Positions 25,361 to 34,511 of a stretch of DNA of 64,000 bases are shown here, piece by piece (position 1 is the stretch's first letter; each line of letters starts with the position of its first letter). The notes below the pieces were generated by a model. That model did no database searches. It had not been told where the DNA came from and was given only the letters and a program-made list of their open reading frames with translations. The DNA lies in assembly GCF_020026915.1 (NCBI RefSeq), contig NZ_JAINUY010000007.1:248001-312000 (forward strand), in the 5' to 3' direction. This stretch comes from Flavobacterium potami. GTDB lineage: Bacteria; Bacteroidota; Bacteroidia; Flavobacteriales; Flavobacteriaceae. A program made the translations under genes and the position numbers.

Positions 25361-26248
25361 ATGCAAATGTCACATAAAGCAGGTTTTGTAAACATCATCG
25401 GGAATCCAAATGTTGGAAAATCAACATTGATGAACGCTTTCGTTGGAGAGCGATTGTCGATCATTACATCAAAAGCACAAACTACACGTCATAGAATTTT
25501 AGGAATCGTAAACGGCGAAGATTTTCAATTGGTCTTGTCTGATACTCCTGGAATCATCAAGCCAGCGTATGAAATGCAGGAATCGATGATGAACTTCGTA
25601 AAATCGGCTTTTGAAGATGCTGATATTTTAGTTTATATGGTCGAAATAGGCGAGCAGGATCTTAAAGACGAAGATTTTTTTAAGAAAATCATTCATGCTA
25701 AGATTCCGGTTTTATTGCTTTTAAATAAAATTGATAATTCAAACCAAGAGCAATTGGAGCAGCAAGTTTCTTTCTGGAAAGAAAAAGTGCCAAATGCAGA
25801 GATTTTCCCAATTTCGGCTTTACAGAACTTTAACGTACCAGAAGTTTTCGGAAGAATTATCGAATTATTGCCAGAATCTCCAGCTTATTATCCAAAAGAT
25901 CAACTAACAGACAAACCAGAGCGTTTCTTTGTAAACGAAACCATTCGTGAAAAAATCTTATTGAATTACAGTAAAGAAATTCCGTATGCGGTAGAAATCG
26001 TAACAGAAGAATTCCACGAAGATGAAAATATCATCAGAATTCGTTCGGTAATTATGGTGGAACGCGATACGCAAAAAGGAATCATCATCGGACATAAAGG
26101 TGCAGCTTTGAAAAAAGTAGGAACCGATGCCCGTGCCGATTTAGAGAAATTCTTCGGAAAACAAATTCACATTGAACTTTACGTAAAAGTGAACAAAAAC
26201 TGGAGAAGCAACGCAAATATGCTGAAGAGATTCGGATATAATCAATAA
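25361..26248 (+). CDS. era: GTPase Era, ribosome assembly
   Basis: A 295-residue Era GTPase. The N-terminal G domain has GNPNVGKS (G1, ~13-20), the TTRH switch, DTPG (G3) and NKID (G4). The C-terminal KH domain carries KGIIIGHKGAALKKVGTDAR, the GxxG RNA-binding loop. Era binds the 3' end of 16S rRNA during 30S maturation. An internal ATG two codons in (MSHKAGF) is an alternative start. It is followed by der with an intervening repeat-rich spacer of ~215 bp. Confidence 0.96.
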   Translation: MQMSHKAGFVNIIGNPNVGKSTLMNAFVGERLSIITSKAQTTRHRILGIVNGEDFQLVLSDTPGIIKPAYEMQESMMNFVKSAFEDADILVYMVEIGEQDLKDEDFFKKIIHAKIPVLLLLNKIDNSNQEQLEQQVSFWKEKVPNAEIFPISALQNFNVPEVFGRIIELLPESPAYYPKDQLTDKPERFFVNETIREKILLNYSKEIPYAVEIVTEEFHEDENIIRIRSVIMVERDTQKGIIIGHKGAALKKVGTDARADLEKFFGKQIHIELYVKVNKNWRSNANMLKRFGYNQ

Positions 26249-26253
26249 AAAGA

Positions 26254-26350
26254 GTTTTCAGTCGCAGTTTACAGTCTCAGTCTGAAAACTGTGACTGTGA
26301 CTAAAAAATATAAAAACTTAGGTACTTAGAAACTTAGTAGCTCAGCAACT
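26254..26350. repeat. Word repeats between era and der
   Basis: Two degenerate tandem word repeats: CAGT-rich (AGTCGCAGTTTACAGTCTCAG... to 26302) and ACTTAG-rich (AACTTAGGTACTTAGAAAC... from 26315). The same words recur at other intergenic sites here. Confidence 0.6.
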
Positions 26351-26359
26351 TTTTTTAAC

Positions 26360-26367
26360 TACCTTTG
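26360..26367 (+). promoter_or_regulatory. -7 box upstream of der
   Basis: TACCTTTG followed by CA, as at the era promoter. No clear -33 TTG at the right spacing. Confidence 0.45.
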
Positions 26368-26463
26368 CAAAAAATTAAAACAAAGCATTTTGGATTACAA
26401 GCAATTAGGTTTTTAAGTAATTAAAAATCTAAAAGCTAAGTCTAAAATCTAAAATTAAAAAAA

Positions 26464-27777
26464 ATGAATAATAACATTGTTGCGATAGTAGGAAGACCTA
26501 ACGTGGGGAAATCGACCCTGTTTAATAGGCTGATACAAAGAAGAGAAGCTATTGTAGATTCAGTATCTGGGGTTACCCGTGATAGAAACTATGGTAAAAG
26601 CGAGTGGAACGGAAAAGAGTTTTCTGTCATTGATACAGGTGGATACGTTCGAGGGTCTGATGACGTTTTCGAAGGTGAAATCCGTAAACAGGTTGAACTT
26701 GCTATTGATGAAGCCGATGTTATTATTTTTGTGGTTGATGTTGAAGAAGGGATTACACCAATGGATGAAACCGTTGCAAAATTGCTTCGTAAAGTAACAA
26801 AACCAGTTTTATTGGCGGTAAATAAGGTTGATAATGCAATGCGTGAGAAAGATGCTGTAGAGTTTTACAATCTTGGTTTAGGGGATTATTTTACTTTCGC
26901 AAGTATTTCTGGAAGTGGAACTGGAGATTTATTGGATGCTTTGATTGAAGCTTTTCCAGTAAAACCAGAGCCAGTTACGCCAGAAGTTGTTTTGCCTCGT
27001 TTTGCTGTAGTTGGTCGTCCTAATGCTGGAAAATCAAGTTTTATCAATGCATTAATTGGACAGGATCGTTTTATGGTAACCGATATTGCGGGAACAACGC
27101 GTGATGCCATTGATACTAAATTTGACCGTTTTGGTTTCGAATTTAATTTGGTAGATACCGCAGGAATTCGTCGTAAAGCAAAAGTAAAAGAAGATTTAGA
27201 GTTTTATTCTGTAATGCGTTCTGTTCGTGCAATCGAACACGCAGATATCTGTATATTAGTTATCGATGGAACTCGCGGATTTGAAGGACAGGATCAGAGT
27301 ATTTTCTGGTTGGCTGAGAAAAACCGTAAAGGTGTTGTGATTTTAGTAAACAAATGGGACTTGGTAGAAAAAGATACTATGTCTACACGCGATTACGAGG
27401 AGAAAATCAAAAAAGAATTGATGCCTTTTACAGATGTGCCAATTTTATTTGTTTCTGCTTTGACAAAACAACGTTTGTTAAAAGCATTAGAAGCTACTGT
27501 TCAGGTCTTCGAAAACAGAAAACAAAGAATTGCTACTTCAAAATTCAACGAATATATGTTGAAAGTAATCGAGGCTTATCCGCCACCAGCGACAAAAGGG
27601 AAATATGTAAAGATTAAATATTGTATGCAATTGCCAACTGCAACGCCGCAGTTTGTGTTTTTTGCTAATATGCCTCAATATGTAAAAGAACCTTACAAAA
27701 GGTATCTAGAAAATAAAATTAGAGAAAATTGGGATTTTGCAGGAGTTCCGATTGATATTTATATTAGAGAAAAATAA
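26464..27777 (+). CDS. der: GTPase Der (EngA), 50S assembly
   Basis: A 437-residue protein with two tandem G domains and a C-terminal KH-like domain. G1 motifs are GRPNVGKS (~residue 9) and GRPNAGKS (~182); G3 motifs are DTGG and DTAG; G4 motifs are NKVD and NKWD. The C-terminal ~95 residues (PPPATKGKYVKIKYCMQLPTATPQFVFF) are typical. Der is essential for 50S subunit biogenesis. Its ATG is directly preceded by an AAATCTA word repeat (26420-26463), and it ends at a clear terminator. Confidence 0.97.
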   Translation: MNNNIVAIVGRPNVGKSTLFNRLIQRREAIVDSVSGVTRDRNYGKSEWNGKEFSVIDTGGYVRGSDDVFEGEIRKQVELAIDEADVIIFVVDVEEGITPMDETVAKLLRKVTKPVLLAVNKVDNAMREKDAVEFYNLGLGDYFTFASISGSGTGDLLDALIEAFPVKPEPVTPEVVLPRFAVVGRPNAGKSSFINALIGQDRFMVTDIAGTTRDAIDTKFDRFGFEFNLVDTAGIRRKAKVKEDLEFYSVMRSVRAIEHADICILVIDGTRGFEGQDQSIFWLAEKNRKGVVILVNKWDLVEKDTMSTRDYEEKIKKELMPFTDVPILFVSALTKQRLLKALEATVQVFENRKQRIATSKFNEYMLKVIEAYPPPATKGKYVKIKYCMQLPTATPQFVFFANMPQYVKEPYKRYLENKIRENWDFAGVPIDIYIREK

Positions 27778-27782
27778 AAAAA

Positions 27783-27808
27783 AGTCCCCTATTTACGGGG
27801 ACTTTTTT
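27783..27808 (+). terminator. Terminator after der
   Basis: Stem AGTCCCC / GGGGACT with loop TATTTAC, followed by TTTTTT. Confidence 0.88.
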
Positions 27809-27853
27809 ATGTGTGGTGTTTATGAAATTATGGGATTGATTTTTTATTGGCAT

Positions 27854-27861
27854 TATATTTG
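27854..27861 (+). promoter_or_regulatory. -7 box upstream of the 919-aa outer-membrane protein
   Basis: TATATTTG fits TAnnTTTG; a TTG lies 15 nt upstream, shorter than usual, so the promoter is only tentative. Confidence 0.4.
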
Positions 27862-27932
27862 AATAAATGTGAAAAACACAATTAAACCTTTTGCATTTCT
27901 TTAAGTCTTATTGATCTAACTAACCTAATTTT

Positions 27933-30692
27933 ATGACCAAATTAATTTCTTACTTATTGCTTTTTTTCCTTTTTTTTTCTGTTGCAAATGCACAGAATGA
28001 TATTACCGTTAAAGGAACAGTGCTCGATGTAAATACACAATTACCATTAGAACTTGCTACAGTTTATTTTACCACAGTAAAAGATTCTACTGTAATTGAG
28101 TATGCTACTACAGATAAAAACGGTGCTTTTAGAATGAATATTAAAAAATACGATAAACCTGTATTCTTAAAAGTGAATTACATGGGCTATCAAACCTATT
28201 ATGAAGAATACAAGGGGCTTACAGAAAGTAAAGACTTTGGGAAAATCTACTTAATAGAAAATGTAAATGCATTAAACGACGTCGTTATTAAAACAGAAGC
28301 AGCACCAATAACGATTAAAAAAGATACGTTAGAGTTTAATGCAGCTTCTTATAAAGTGCGTCCAGATTCTAATGTCGAAACATTATTAAAACAACTTCCT
28401 GGTTTTGATGTCGACAATGATGGAAAAATTACCGTAAACGGAAGAGAAGTCAATCAGGTGTTGGTAAACGGAAAAACATTTTTTGATAAAGATGGAGCTA
28501 TTGCAATCAAAAATCTTCCGGCTGATATTATAAAAAAGATTCAGGTTTCAGATTTTAAAACAAAAAAAGAAGAGCTTTCAAAACAAGAATCTACTTCAGA
28601 TTTCTCTAGTATCAATATTACAATTGATGAAAAGAAAAACAAAGGATATTTTGGTAAAGTCATGGGTGGTTATGGTACAGATGATCGTTATGAAGCAAAT
28701 ATCAATTTAAATTATTTTAATAATCAGCAAAAAATAAGTTTGCTTGCTTCTTCTAATAATATCAATTCAACTGGTTTTTCTATGGATGATGTTTTTGATA
28801 ATATGGGCGGGGGAAGAAATAGCAGCGGAAGAGGAGGAAGTTCTAATTCTGGCGGAGGCGGTAAAGGAATTACTCAATCGAACTTAGTTGGTCTAAATTA
28901 TTCTGATGACTGGACAAAAAAGTTATTGGCAATGGGAAGCTATAATTTTTCGAATACAGTTAATAATAACGACAGTAAATCTAATGAGGTTGTGTTTCAG
29001 CCTACAGGAAACAATATAACACAAAGTGAGTCTAAATCTCGAAATGAAAATACAGGCAATAATGCAAACTTTGAGTTAGAGTACAGATTAGATCCTAAAA
29101 CACGAATTGTTGTAGCACCAAAAGTAAGTCAGTCACAAACTAATGGTACTTCATCATCTTCGAGTTTTACAGAAGATGAAAATGGAAATGCGCTGAATAA
29201 AAGTGAGGGAAGTTCATTTTCTGAAGGAACCAATACGAATTTCGCTAACACGATAAATTTCAATAAAGCTTTTGATAGAAAAGCTCGTAATTTAAGTTTT
29301 GTATTGACAAACAATAATACAGATAGCGATTCTAATGCCTTAAATATTTCTGAAACAGTTTATTATGTAGGAGATAGACCTGATGATTCAAGAAATCAAA
29401 ATACAAAAAAGAGAGCTATAAGTGATGCATATTCGGTAGATATCGAATATACAGAACCTATAACCGATTCGCTAAGAGTGAGAATTGGTGCTGATTTAGA
29501 TTGGAAAAGCAACAGTAACGATCAGAAAACGTATAACTTCAATGAAACTACTCAAGAATATACAGATTATGATTCAAAGTTTAGTAATTACACTAGCACA
29601 ATTCAAAATTCAGTTACACCAAAAGTCGGAGTTACTCTGCAAAAAAATAAATTTACCATAAATCTAGACAGTAGAACTTCAATTGTAAGGTTTGATAATT
29701 ATTCATTTTATCAAAATGCTGCAACAGATTTAAGTAAAAAGTATGCACTTCCGTTTGCAACTGCTTTATTGCGATATAAATTTAATCGTTCAAAAAATTT
29801 ATCATTCAAATATGATTATTCAAATGCATTGCCTTCAGCTAATCAATTAATGCCGATTGTAAATTTTAATAATCCTTTAAATACTATTGTTGGAAATCCT
29901 GATCTGAAACCAGTTGAAAAAAATAGTGTTAATTTCCAATTTAGAAATTACGATTTTAGATCTCGTTCTGGATATAGTTTTAATTTGAAAGGAGATTATT
30001 ATAATAATGATATTGTTTCTATTTCTAGTTTTGATACTAGCGGACAAAAGTTTACTACCTATACAAATATTTCAGGGGTTTATAATCTTTCTTTAGGAGC
30101 AAACTGGAATCAGTCTGTTAAATTTGACGCGCACACTCTTCGATACGGTCTAGGTATTAGCGGAAACTATTCTTTTGATAAAGGTTATACTAATGATATT
30201 TTGTATAATTCTAAATCTGTAGGAGTTACTCCAAAAGTATATATGTCTTATGATTATGGAGAAGTGTTGACAATTGCTCCATCGTATAATTTATCATACA
30301 GTGAGTCTAAATATGAAAATTATCTGCTAGGCCAAACTTCAAATGTGGTGCACAGATTCAATGTGCAGACAACATCATATTGGCCAGCGAACTTAGTTTT
30401 TGGAAATGATTTCGGATATACTTATAACTCAAATATTTCGGATGGATTTAAAAAAGATTTTTTCCTTTGGAATACAAGTTTGTCATATGGTTTCTTAGAT
30501 AAAAAATTATATGCAAAGGTGAAGGTCTACGATGTTTTAAACCAGAATCAAAGTGCTACAAGAACGATTACCGCAACATCGATTCGTGACGAGGAAAATA
30601 CAGTTTTAAAACGTTATGTAATGTTTTCGCTAGCATATAAAATTGGAAACTTTACCGATAGTAAAAAGGGAAGAAAAGAAAGGGGATCTTAG
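27933..30692 (+). CDS. TonB-receptor-like outer-membrane barrel protein
   Basis: A 919-residue exported protein: signal peptide (~1-20, ending VANAQ), a carboxypeptidase-regulatory-like domain (~22-105, GTVLDVNTQLPLELATVYF), a plug-like region (~115-220, LPGFDVDNDGKITVNGREVNQVLVNG) and a large beta-barrel of the outer-membrane beta-barrel 3 type. A low-complexity GGGRNSSGRGGSSNSGGGGKG loop sits at ~290. Unlike classical TonB receptors no TonB box is evident. It is probably an outer-membrane transporter or assembly protein of unknown substrate. Monocistronic, with a terminator following a word repeat. Confidence 0.85.
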   Translation: MTKLISYLLLFFLFFSVANAQNDITVKGTVLDVNTQLPLELATVYFTTVKDSTVIEYATTDKNGAFRMNIKKYDKPVFLKVNYMGYQTYYEEYKGLTESKDFGKIYLIENVNALNDVVIKTEAAPITIKKDTLEFNAASYKVRPDSNVETLLKQLPGFDVDNDGKITVNGREVNQVLVNGKTFFDKDGAIAIKNLPADIIKKIQVSDFKTKKEELSKQESTSDFSSINITIDEKKNKGYFGKVMGGYGTDDRYEANINLNYFNNQQKISLLASSNNINSTGFSMDDVFDNMGGGRNSSGRGGSSNSGGGGKGITQSNLVGLNYSDDWTKKLLAMGSYNFSNTVNNNDSKSNEVVFQPTGNNITQSESKSRNENTGNNANFELEYRLDPKTRIVVAPKVSQSQTNGTSSSSSFTEDENGNALNKSEGSSFSEGTNTNFANTINFNKAFDRKARNLSFVLTNNNTDSDSNALNISETVYYVGDRPDDSRNQNTKKRAISDAYSVDIEYTEPITDSLRVRIGADLDWKSNSNDQKTYNFNETTQEYTDYDSKFSNYTSTIQNSVTPKVGVTLQKNKFTINLDSRTSIVRFDNYSFYQNAATDLSKKYALPFATALLRYKFNRSKNLSFKYDYSNALPSANQLMPIVNFNNPLNTIVGNPDLKPVEKNSVNFQFRNYDFRSRSGYSFNLKGDYYNNDIVSISSFDTSGQKFTTYTNISGVYNLSLGANWNQSVKFDAHTLRYGLGISGNYSFDKGYTNDILYNSKSVGVTPKVYMSYDYGEVLTIAPSYNLSYSESKYENYLLGQTSNVVHRFNVQTTSYWPANLVFGNDFGYTYNSNISDGFKKDFFLWNTSLSYGFLDKKLYAKVKVYDVLNQNQSATRTITATSIRDEENTVLKRYVMFSLAYKIGNFTDSKKGRKERGS

Positions 30693-30750
30693 TTTTTAAG
30701 TTACAAAGTAACAAAGTAACAAAGTTACAAAGGGACAAAGGGACAAAGTT
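30690..30750. repeat. ACAAAG word repeat
   Basis: About seven degenerate copies of a 7-9 nt unit (GTTACAAA, GTAACAAA, GGGACAAA), in the spacer between convergent genes. A similar array lies at 52831-52870. Confidence 0.7.
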
Positions 30751-30787
30751 AAAAAGCGGCAAATCAAATTTTGATTTGCCGTTTTTT
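30751..30787. terminator. Bidirectional terminator after the 919-aa gene
   Basis: Stem CGGCAAATCAAA / TTTGATTTGCCG with AAAAAG before and TTTTTT after. Confidence 0.85.
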
Positions 30788-30790
30788 AGT

Positions 30791-30834
30791 AGAAATCTAA
30801 AATCTAAAATCTAAAATCTAAAATCTAAAATTTT
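30791..30834. repeat. AAATCTA word repeat overlapping a stop codon
   Basis: Five tandem AAATCTA(A) units. On the minus strand they read TTTTAGA, and the first supplies the TAG stop of the DUF2490 gene. Confidence 0.7.
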
Positions 30835-31565
30835 CTATCAATCTTATGATAAACTGTAAGTCTGATGATATCACGATCGTAAAAATCTACTCCGCTGGAA
30901 CGTCTTTGGAAATTCTTCAAATAACCTAATTCTACTCCAATATTTGGATTGAAATGATAACGTAAAGCAAAATAAATACGATTTTGGTCGAAAGTGTTAT
31001 TGCGGTTGTCTTTTCCTTGATTGAATAAAATTTCATCAGAAATAGTTCCTTTTATGCTTCTTTTGTCCTTTTGCCAAATGGTAAACATAGATTGCAGGCG
31101 ATATCGAAATCGGAAAGCAAAAGAAAAATCATTTAGAAGTCCGGTTTTATCCGCTTTTTGAATAAAACGTTCTTCAATCTGAAAACGATTATGGAAAGTG
31201 ATTTTTGCAATATCATTAATAAAAGTGAGATCTTGCTGGGCTCGATATTCCGGAACTGAATAATCGGGATCGTTGTATGGGTTTTGAGTATTCACATTAA
31301 AATATGCAAAACCAGCTCCAAGTTCCATGATTTTATTGGCGCGATAACGGGCTTGAGATCGAATGACAAAAAGATTTTCGTGAACGGGATTTACAAAACT
31401 CCGATTGTCGAATTCAGAATGAATCGCCCATTTTTCAGATAAGGGGAAAATATTGTAATATCGAATCCAGGTTAGGGTTTGCTGATCGATGTTTTTTTGA
31501 TTTTGTCCTGTAATAAACTGGGAAACAAAAGCTATAATAAAAAGTAATCTAAAAGATTTTTTCAA
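30825..31565 (-). CDS. DUF2490 outer-membrane beta-barrel protein
   Basis: A 246-residue protein with a signal peptide (MKKSFRLLFIIAFVSQFITG, then Q) and DUF2490 signature strands: TWIRYYNIFPLSEKWAIHSEFDNRSF, RSQARYRANKIMELGAGFAYF, FHNRFQIEERFI and FALRYHFNPNIGVELGYLKNF. DUF2490 proteins are predicted barrels of unknown function. It lies downstream of the TonB-dependent receptor on the same strand, with a terminator-like hairpin between, so co-regulation is possible but not certain. Confidence 0.85.
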   Translation of the reverse strand: MKKSFRLLFIIAFVSQFITGQNQKNIDQQTLTWIRYYNIFPLSEKWAIHSEFDNRSFVNPVHENLFVIRSQARYRANKIMELGAGFAYFNVNTQNPYNDPDYSVPEYRAQQDLTFINDIAKITFHNRFQIEERFIQKADKTGLLNDFSFAFRFRYRLQSMFTIWQKDKRSIKGTISDEILFNQGKDNRNNTFDQNRIYFALRYHFNPNIGVELGYLKNFQRRSSGVDFYDRDIIRLTVYHKIDRKF

Positions 31566-31662
31566 TTGCGATAAATTCAGGCTGCGAATTTATACAAATC
31601 ATCTTGTTTCTGTTTATTTAAAAATATGTTTTCAATTTTTTTTTGTGATTTGAATGAAAATT

Positions 31663-31698
31663 AAAAAGGAGATGCATTTTAATATACATCTCCTTTTT
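31663..31698. terminator. Terminator after the TonB-dependent receptor
   Basis: Stem AAAAGGAGATG / CATCTCCTTTT with A and T runs on both sides. Confidence 0.8.
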
Positions 31699-31719
31699 AA
31701 AACTAAACTAACTAACCGC

Positions 31720-34266
31720 TTACAATGAATACTTAAGAGTAACACCGTAAGTTCTTTGATCACCAATGACTCCGGCATATTGACCTGTGTTACCACCTGC
31801 AGGCAATAATTGCTCGTAGTAATCTTTATTTAAAAGGTTTCTTCCCCAAAACTGTACCGATAAACCTTGCGAAGCACGGAAACCTAAACGAGCATTAAAG
31901 ATTGCATAACCCTGAACTACTAAATATTTTGAAGCCGAAGGGCTTGAAGAAAATTCAGAACGAGCATAACCGTCAGCACCGAAGAAAATTTTTCCGGCAT
32001 TACCAAAGAATCTTGCTTTGTCTGAAAGTTCACCACCAAGAGAACCTGCCCATCTTGAAGCTCCTGGTAAATCTTTTCCAGATACATCTTTAAAAGCAAC
32101 CGGAGCTCCAGTTTCTTCTAGTGGAAGTGGTGCATTTGTAAATTTTACATATTTACCGTCTGTGTAAGTTGCTGCACCATTAATTGTTAAGTGTGAGCTG
32201 ATAACAAAACTCGCATCCAATTCTGCACCTCTCACACGTACTTTATCGGCATTTGCAAGGTATCCGCGATTTACACCTAATTCAGCTGCCTGAACGTTAG
32301 TTTGAAAATCTTTGATTTCGGTATTAAAGAACGTTAAGTTGAAAATAGAGTTTTTAAACGGAGAGGTTTTTACGCCAACTTCAAAATGGTTTACTTTCTC
32401 CGGTTTAACCACTGCAAGCTCAGTTAATGGCTGTCCTGCAGCGTTTGTTGGAAGTCCTGCTACGTTTACACCAACTGGTTTGTAACTTTTAGCATAAGTA
32501 CCATAAACATTGATTTTGTCGGTTGCTTTATAAGTAAGTGTAATGTTTCCTGAAAAATCTGTATTGTCAGTATCAGAATCAAATGCCTGATCAGAATAAA
32601 CCGATTTTTTCAAGGCTAATAGAGCTGGATCTGTTGTTTGAAGACCACCATAAGTAGTACGAGAATAATGTGCATCTTTTTTGTCAAAGTTATATCTCAA
32701 ACCTGGTAAAACGTGTAAACGTTCTGTAATTGCCCAGTCTAATTGTCCAAAAACGGCTGCACTTGAAGCTCTAATGTTGGCATCTGTTTTGATTCCGTAT
32801 CCTTCAAAAAGACCTGGAGTTTTCCAAAGTGGACTTGTTGAACTTTGAGCAAATCTCCATTGCGCATTTCCAGATTCTTCAGTACCGTCAGTTTGCGATG
32901 TTTGATCGATAAAGAATACTCCAGCAACACCACTAATTTTTGATGTTAATTGTCCAGCATAACGAACTTCTTGTGTTATTTGAGTTTGTCTTGTTGGGTT
33001 TTGAGATTTAGCTAAAACCTGTAATCCTGTAAAATCTCTATCATTTGACGGATCCCAGTTCCAAAAACGCCAAGCTGTTGTTGAGGTTAATGTTCCTCCT
33101 CCAATTTTGGTGTCAATGTTAAGAGAAATACCTCCCATGTCCTGATTAGAACGCCAAGGTGTATCATGGTCAATTTTACGGTCAAAAGCATTTAAACTTG
33201 GTAATTGATAATTTAAATCAGCAATAATAGCATCAAACTGACGGTAAGCCGCTCTTTGTGTTGGCGCAACCCCAGCAACTACTTGTGCATATCCGTCAGG
33301 GCGCTGTGTAGTGATATCTGCAGCTAAAATAATATTTGTATTTTCTGTTGGAGTCCAAAGTAATTGTCCTCTAATTCCTTGATTGTTTAAAGTATTTGTT
33401 GGTCTTCCGGTAGCCACATTATCAATTAAACCATCTCTTTGTGTTCCTGAAAAAGAGATTCTTCCTGCCACTTTTTTTCCTAAAGCACCAGTAAGAGAAG
33501 CTTTAGCCTGCAAGAAATTATAATTTCCATAACTCACTTCAAAATCAGCTGCAGAAGTAAAACTTGGTTTACGAGTTGTAATGTTGAAAGCTCCTGAAGT
33601 AGTGTTTTTTCCAAATAAAGAACCTTGAGGGCCACGTAAAACTTCAATTTGTTCTACATCAATGAAATCTAAAGTTGTGGCTGCTGGACGAGCGTAGTAA
33701 ACACCGTCAACGTAGAAACCAACTCCAGGATCAATTCCATCATTTGTAAGTCCGAATGGCGAACCTAAACTTCTAATGTTGATTCCGGTATTTCTTGGGT
33801 TTGAAGAATACAATTGAACAGAAGGAACTAATTCTTTTATTCTATTTACGTTAAAGGCTCCTGCTTGTTCTGCTTGTTTTCCGGTAATAACAGAAACAGC
33901 AATGGGTACATCTTGTACTTTTTCGATTCTTCTTCTTGAAGATACTACCACTTCAACCAATTGATTTTCTTCTCTTAAAGTGATTTGAAGAGGAGAAGCA
34001 GGAATTGCGGTAATATCCAATTCGTTTGTTTTGTAGCCAGTATATTGAATTAATAATGTTACAGGCAATTTTCCTCTTGAATCGATACTGAACCGTCCTT
34101 CAGAATCAGTTATCGTGCTAAAAGTTGTTCCCTTAATAACAACATTGGCCGCCTCTAAAGGAATATTTTGATCCGTTACCACAACTCCTTCAATGTTTTG
34201 TGCGAATGAGATTGAGAATGTTAAAACGGCAAGTATTGTAAATATGTTTTTTATTGATGTTTTCAT
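31720..34266 (-). CDS. TonB-dependent receptor, possibly sulfur-related
   Basis: An 848-residue receptor: signal peptide (~1-22, ending SISFAQ), carboxypeptidase-regulatory domain (~25-105), plug (~115-230, with RRIEKVQDVPIAVSVITG, VEQIEVLRGPQGSLFGKN and SGAFNITTRK), then a 22-strand-type barrel ending in YGVTLKYSL. It imports a ligand across the outer membrane using TonB energy. The ligand is unknown. The context is telling: an Rrf2-type regulator and a leader peptide with a Met-Met-Cys-Met-Cys run lie directly upstream, pointing to control by sulfur amino acids. Confidence 0.92.
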   Translation of the reverse strand: MKTSIKNIFTILAVLTFSISFAQNIEGVVVTDQNIPLEAANVVIKGTTFSTITDSEGRFSIDSRGKLPVTLLIQYTGYKTNELDITAIPASPLQITLREENQLVEVVVSSRRRIEKVQDVPIAVSVITGKQAEQAGAFNVNRIKELVPSVQLYSSNPRNTGINIRSLGSPFGLTNDGIDPGVGFYVDGVYYARPAATTLDFIDVEQIEVLRGPQGSLFGKNTTSGAFNITTRKPSFTSAADFEVSYGNYNFLQAKASLTGALGKKVAGRISFSGTQRDGLIDNVATGRPTNTLNNQGIRGQLLWTPTENTNIILAADITTQRPDGYAQVVAGVAPTQRAAYRQFDAIIADLNYQLPSLNAFDRKIDHDTPWRSNQDMGGISLNIDTKIGGGTLTSTTAWRFWNWDPSNDRDFTGLQVLAKSQNPTRQTQITQEVRYAGQLTSKISGVAGVFFIDQTSQTDGTEESGNAQWRFAQSSTSPLWKTPGLFEGYGIKTDANIRASSAAVFGQLDWAITERLHVLPGLRYNFDKKDAHYSRTTYGGLQTTDPALLALKKSVYSDQAFDSDTDNTDFSGNITLTYKATDKINVYGTYAKSYKPVGVNVAGLPTNAAGQPLTELAVVKPEKVNHFEVGVKTSPFKNSIFNLTFFNTEIKDFQTNVQAAELGVNRGYLANADKVRVRGAELDASFVISSHLTINGAATYTDGKYVKFTNAPLPLEETGAPVAFKDVSGKDLPGASRWAGSLGGELSDKARFFGNAGKIFFGADGYARSEFSSSPSASKYLVVQGYAIFNARLGFRASQGLSVQFWGRNLLNKDYYEQLLPAGGNTGQYAGVIGDQRTYGVTLKYSL

Positions 34267-34277
34267 TTTTATATTAA

Positions 34278-34331
34278 GTATATGTGATTAGTAGAATTTA
34301 AAATTAAATTTTTTTTACCAACACATACACA
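34278..34331 (-). promoter_or_regulatory. Candidate sulfur-responsive RNA switch before the receptor
   Basis: GTGTATGTG (34331-34323), which covers the second Cys-Met-Cys codons of the leader ORF, can pair over 9 bp with CACATATAC (34286-34278), 12 nt before the receptor ATG. A ribosome stalled at the Cys codons would break this pairing and free the receptor start. Seen by complementarity only. Confidence 0.45.
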
Positions 34332-34423
34332 TCATAAATGAAGCGGTTTTCACAGTTGTGAATTTATTACTTTGATTTTGCAAAAGATTTGTTACACCTG
34401 ATTGACTAGAATGTACTTTCATG
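34304..34423 (-). CDS. 39-aa leader peptide with Met-Met-Cys-Met-Cys run
   Basis: ATG at 34423 opens a 39-codon ORF, MKVHSSQSGVTNLLQNQSNK then a tail ending MMCMCLVKKI, stopping 37 nt before the TonB-dependent receptor ATG. Residues 30-34 are five consecutive sulfur amino acids encoded ATG ATG TGT ATG TGT. The ORF begins about 40 nt after a TATATTTG box. Too short for most gene callers. It resembles an amino-acid-sensing leader rather than a functional protein. Its Cys codons overlap sequence complementary to the receptor's translation start region. A palindrome TTCAC-AACT-GTGAA (34363-34350) lies within it. The function is inferred. Confidence 0.6.
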
Positions 34424-34461
34424 AGTTAAAATTTAGTAAATGATTAGTTAATTATTTTTGG

Positions 34462-34469
34462 CAAATATA
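34462..34469 (-). promoter_or_regulatory. -7 box of the leader-receptor transcript
   Basis: TATATTTG on the minus strand; no -33 TTG at the usual distance. The missing -33 suggests dependence on an activator, or regulation by the overlapping element at 34478-34494. Confidence 0.55.
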
Positions 34470-34477
34470 TAATTAAT

Positions 34478-34494
34478 TCTATCGATTTACTAGA
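34478..34494 (-). promoter_or_regulatory. Candidate Rrf2 operator
   Basis: TCTAGTAAATCGATAGA, with inverted TCTA/TAGA ends, spans the -33 region. A similar TCTAGTCAATC occurs within the leader ORF (34414-34404). The Rrf2 gene is adjacent. Assignment is by position only. Confidence 0.35.
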
Positions 34495-34511
34495 CTTTAG
34501 GAAATATTTTT

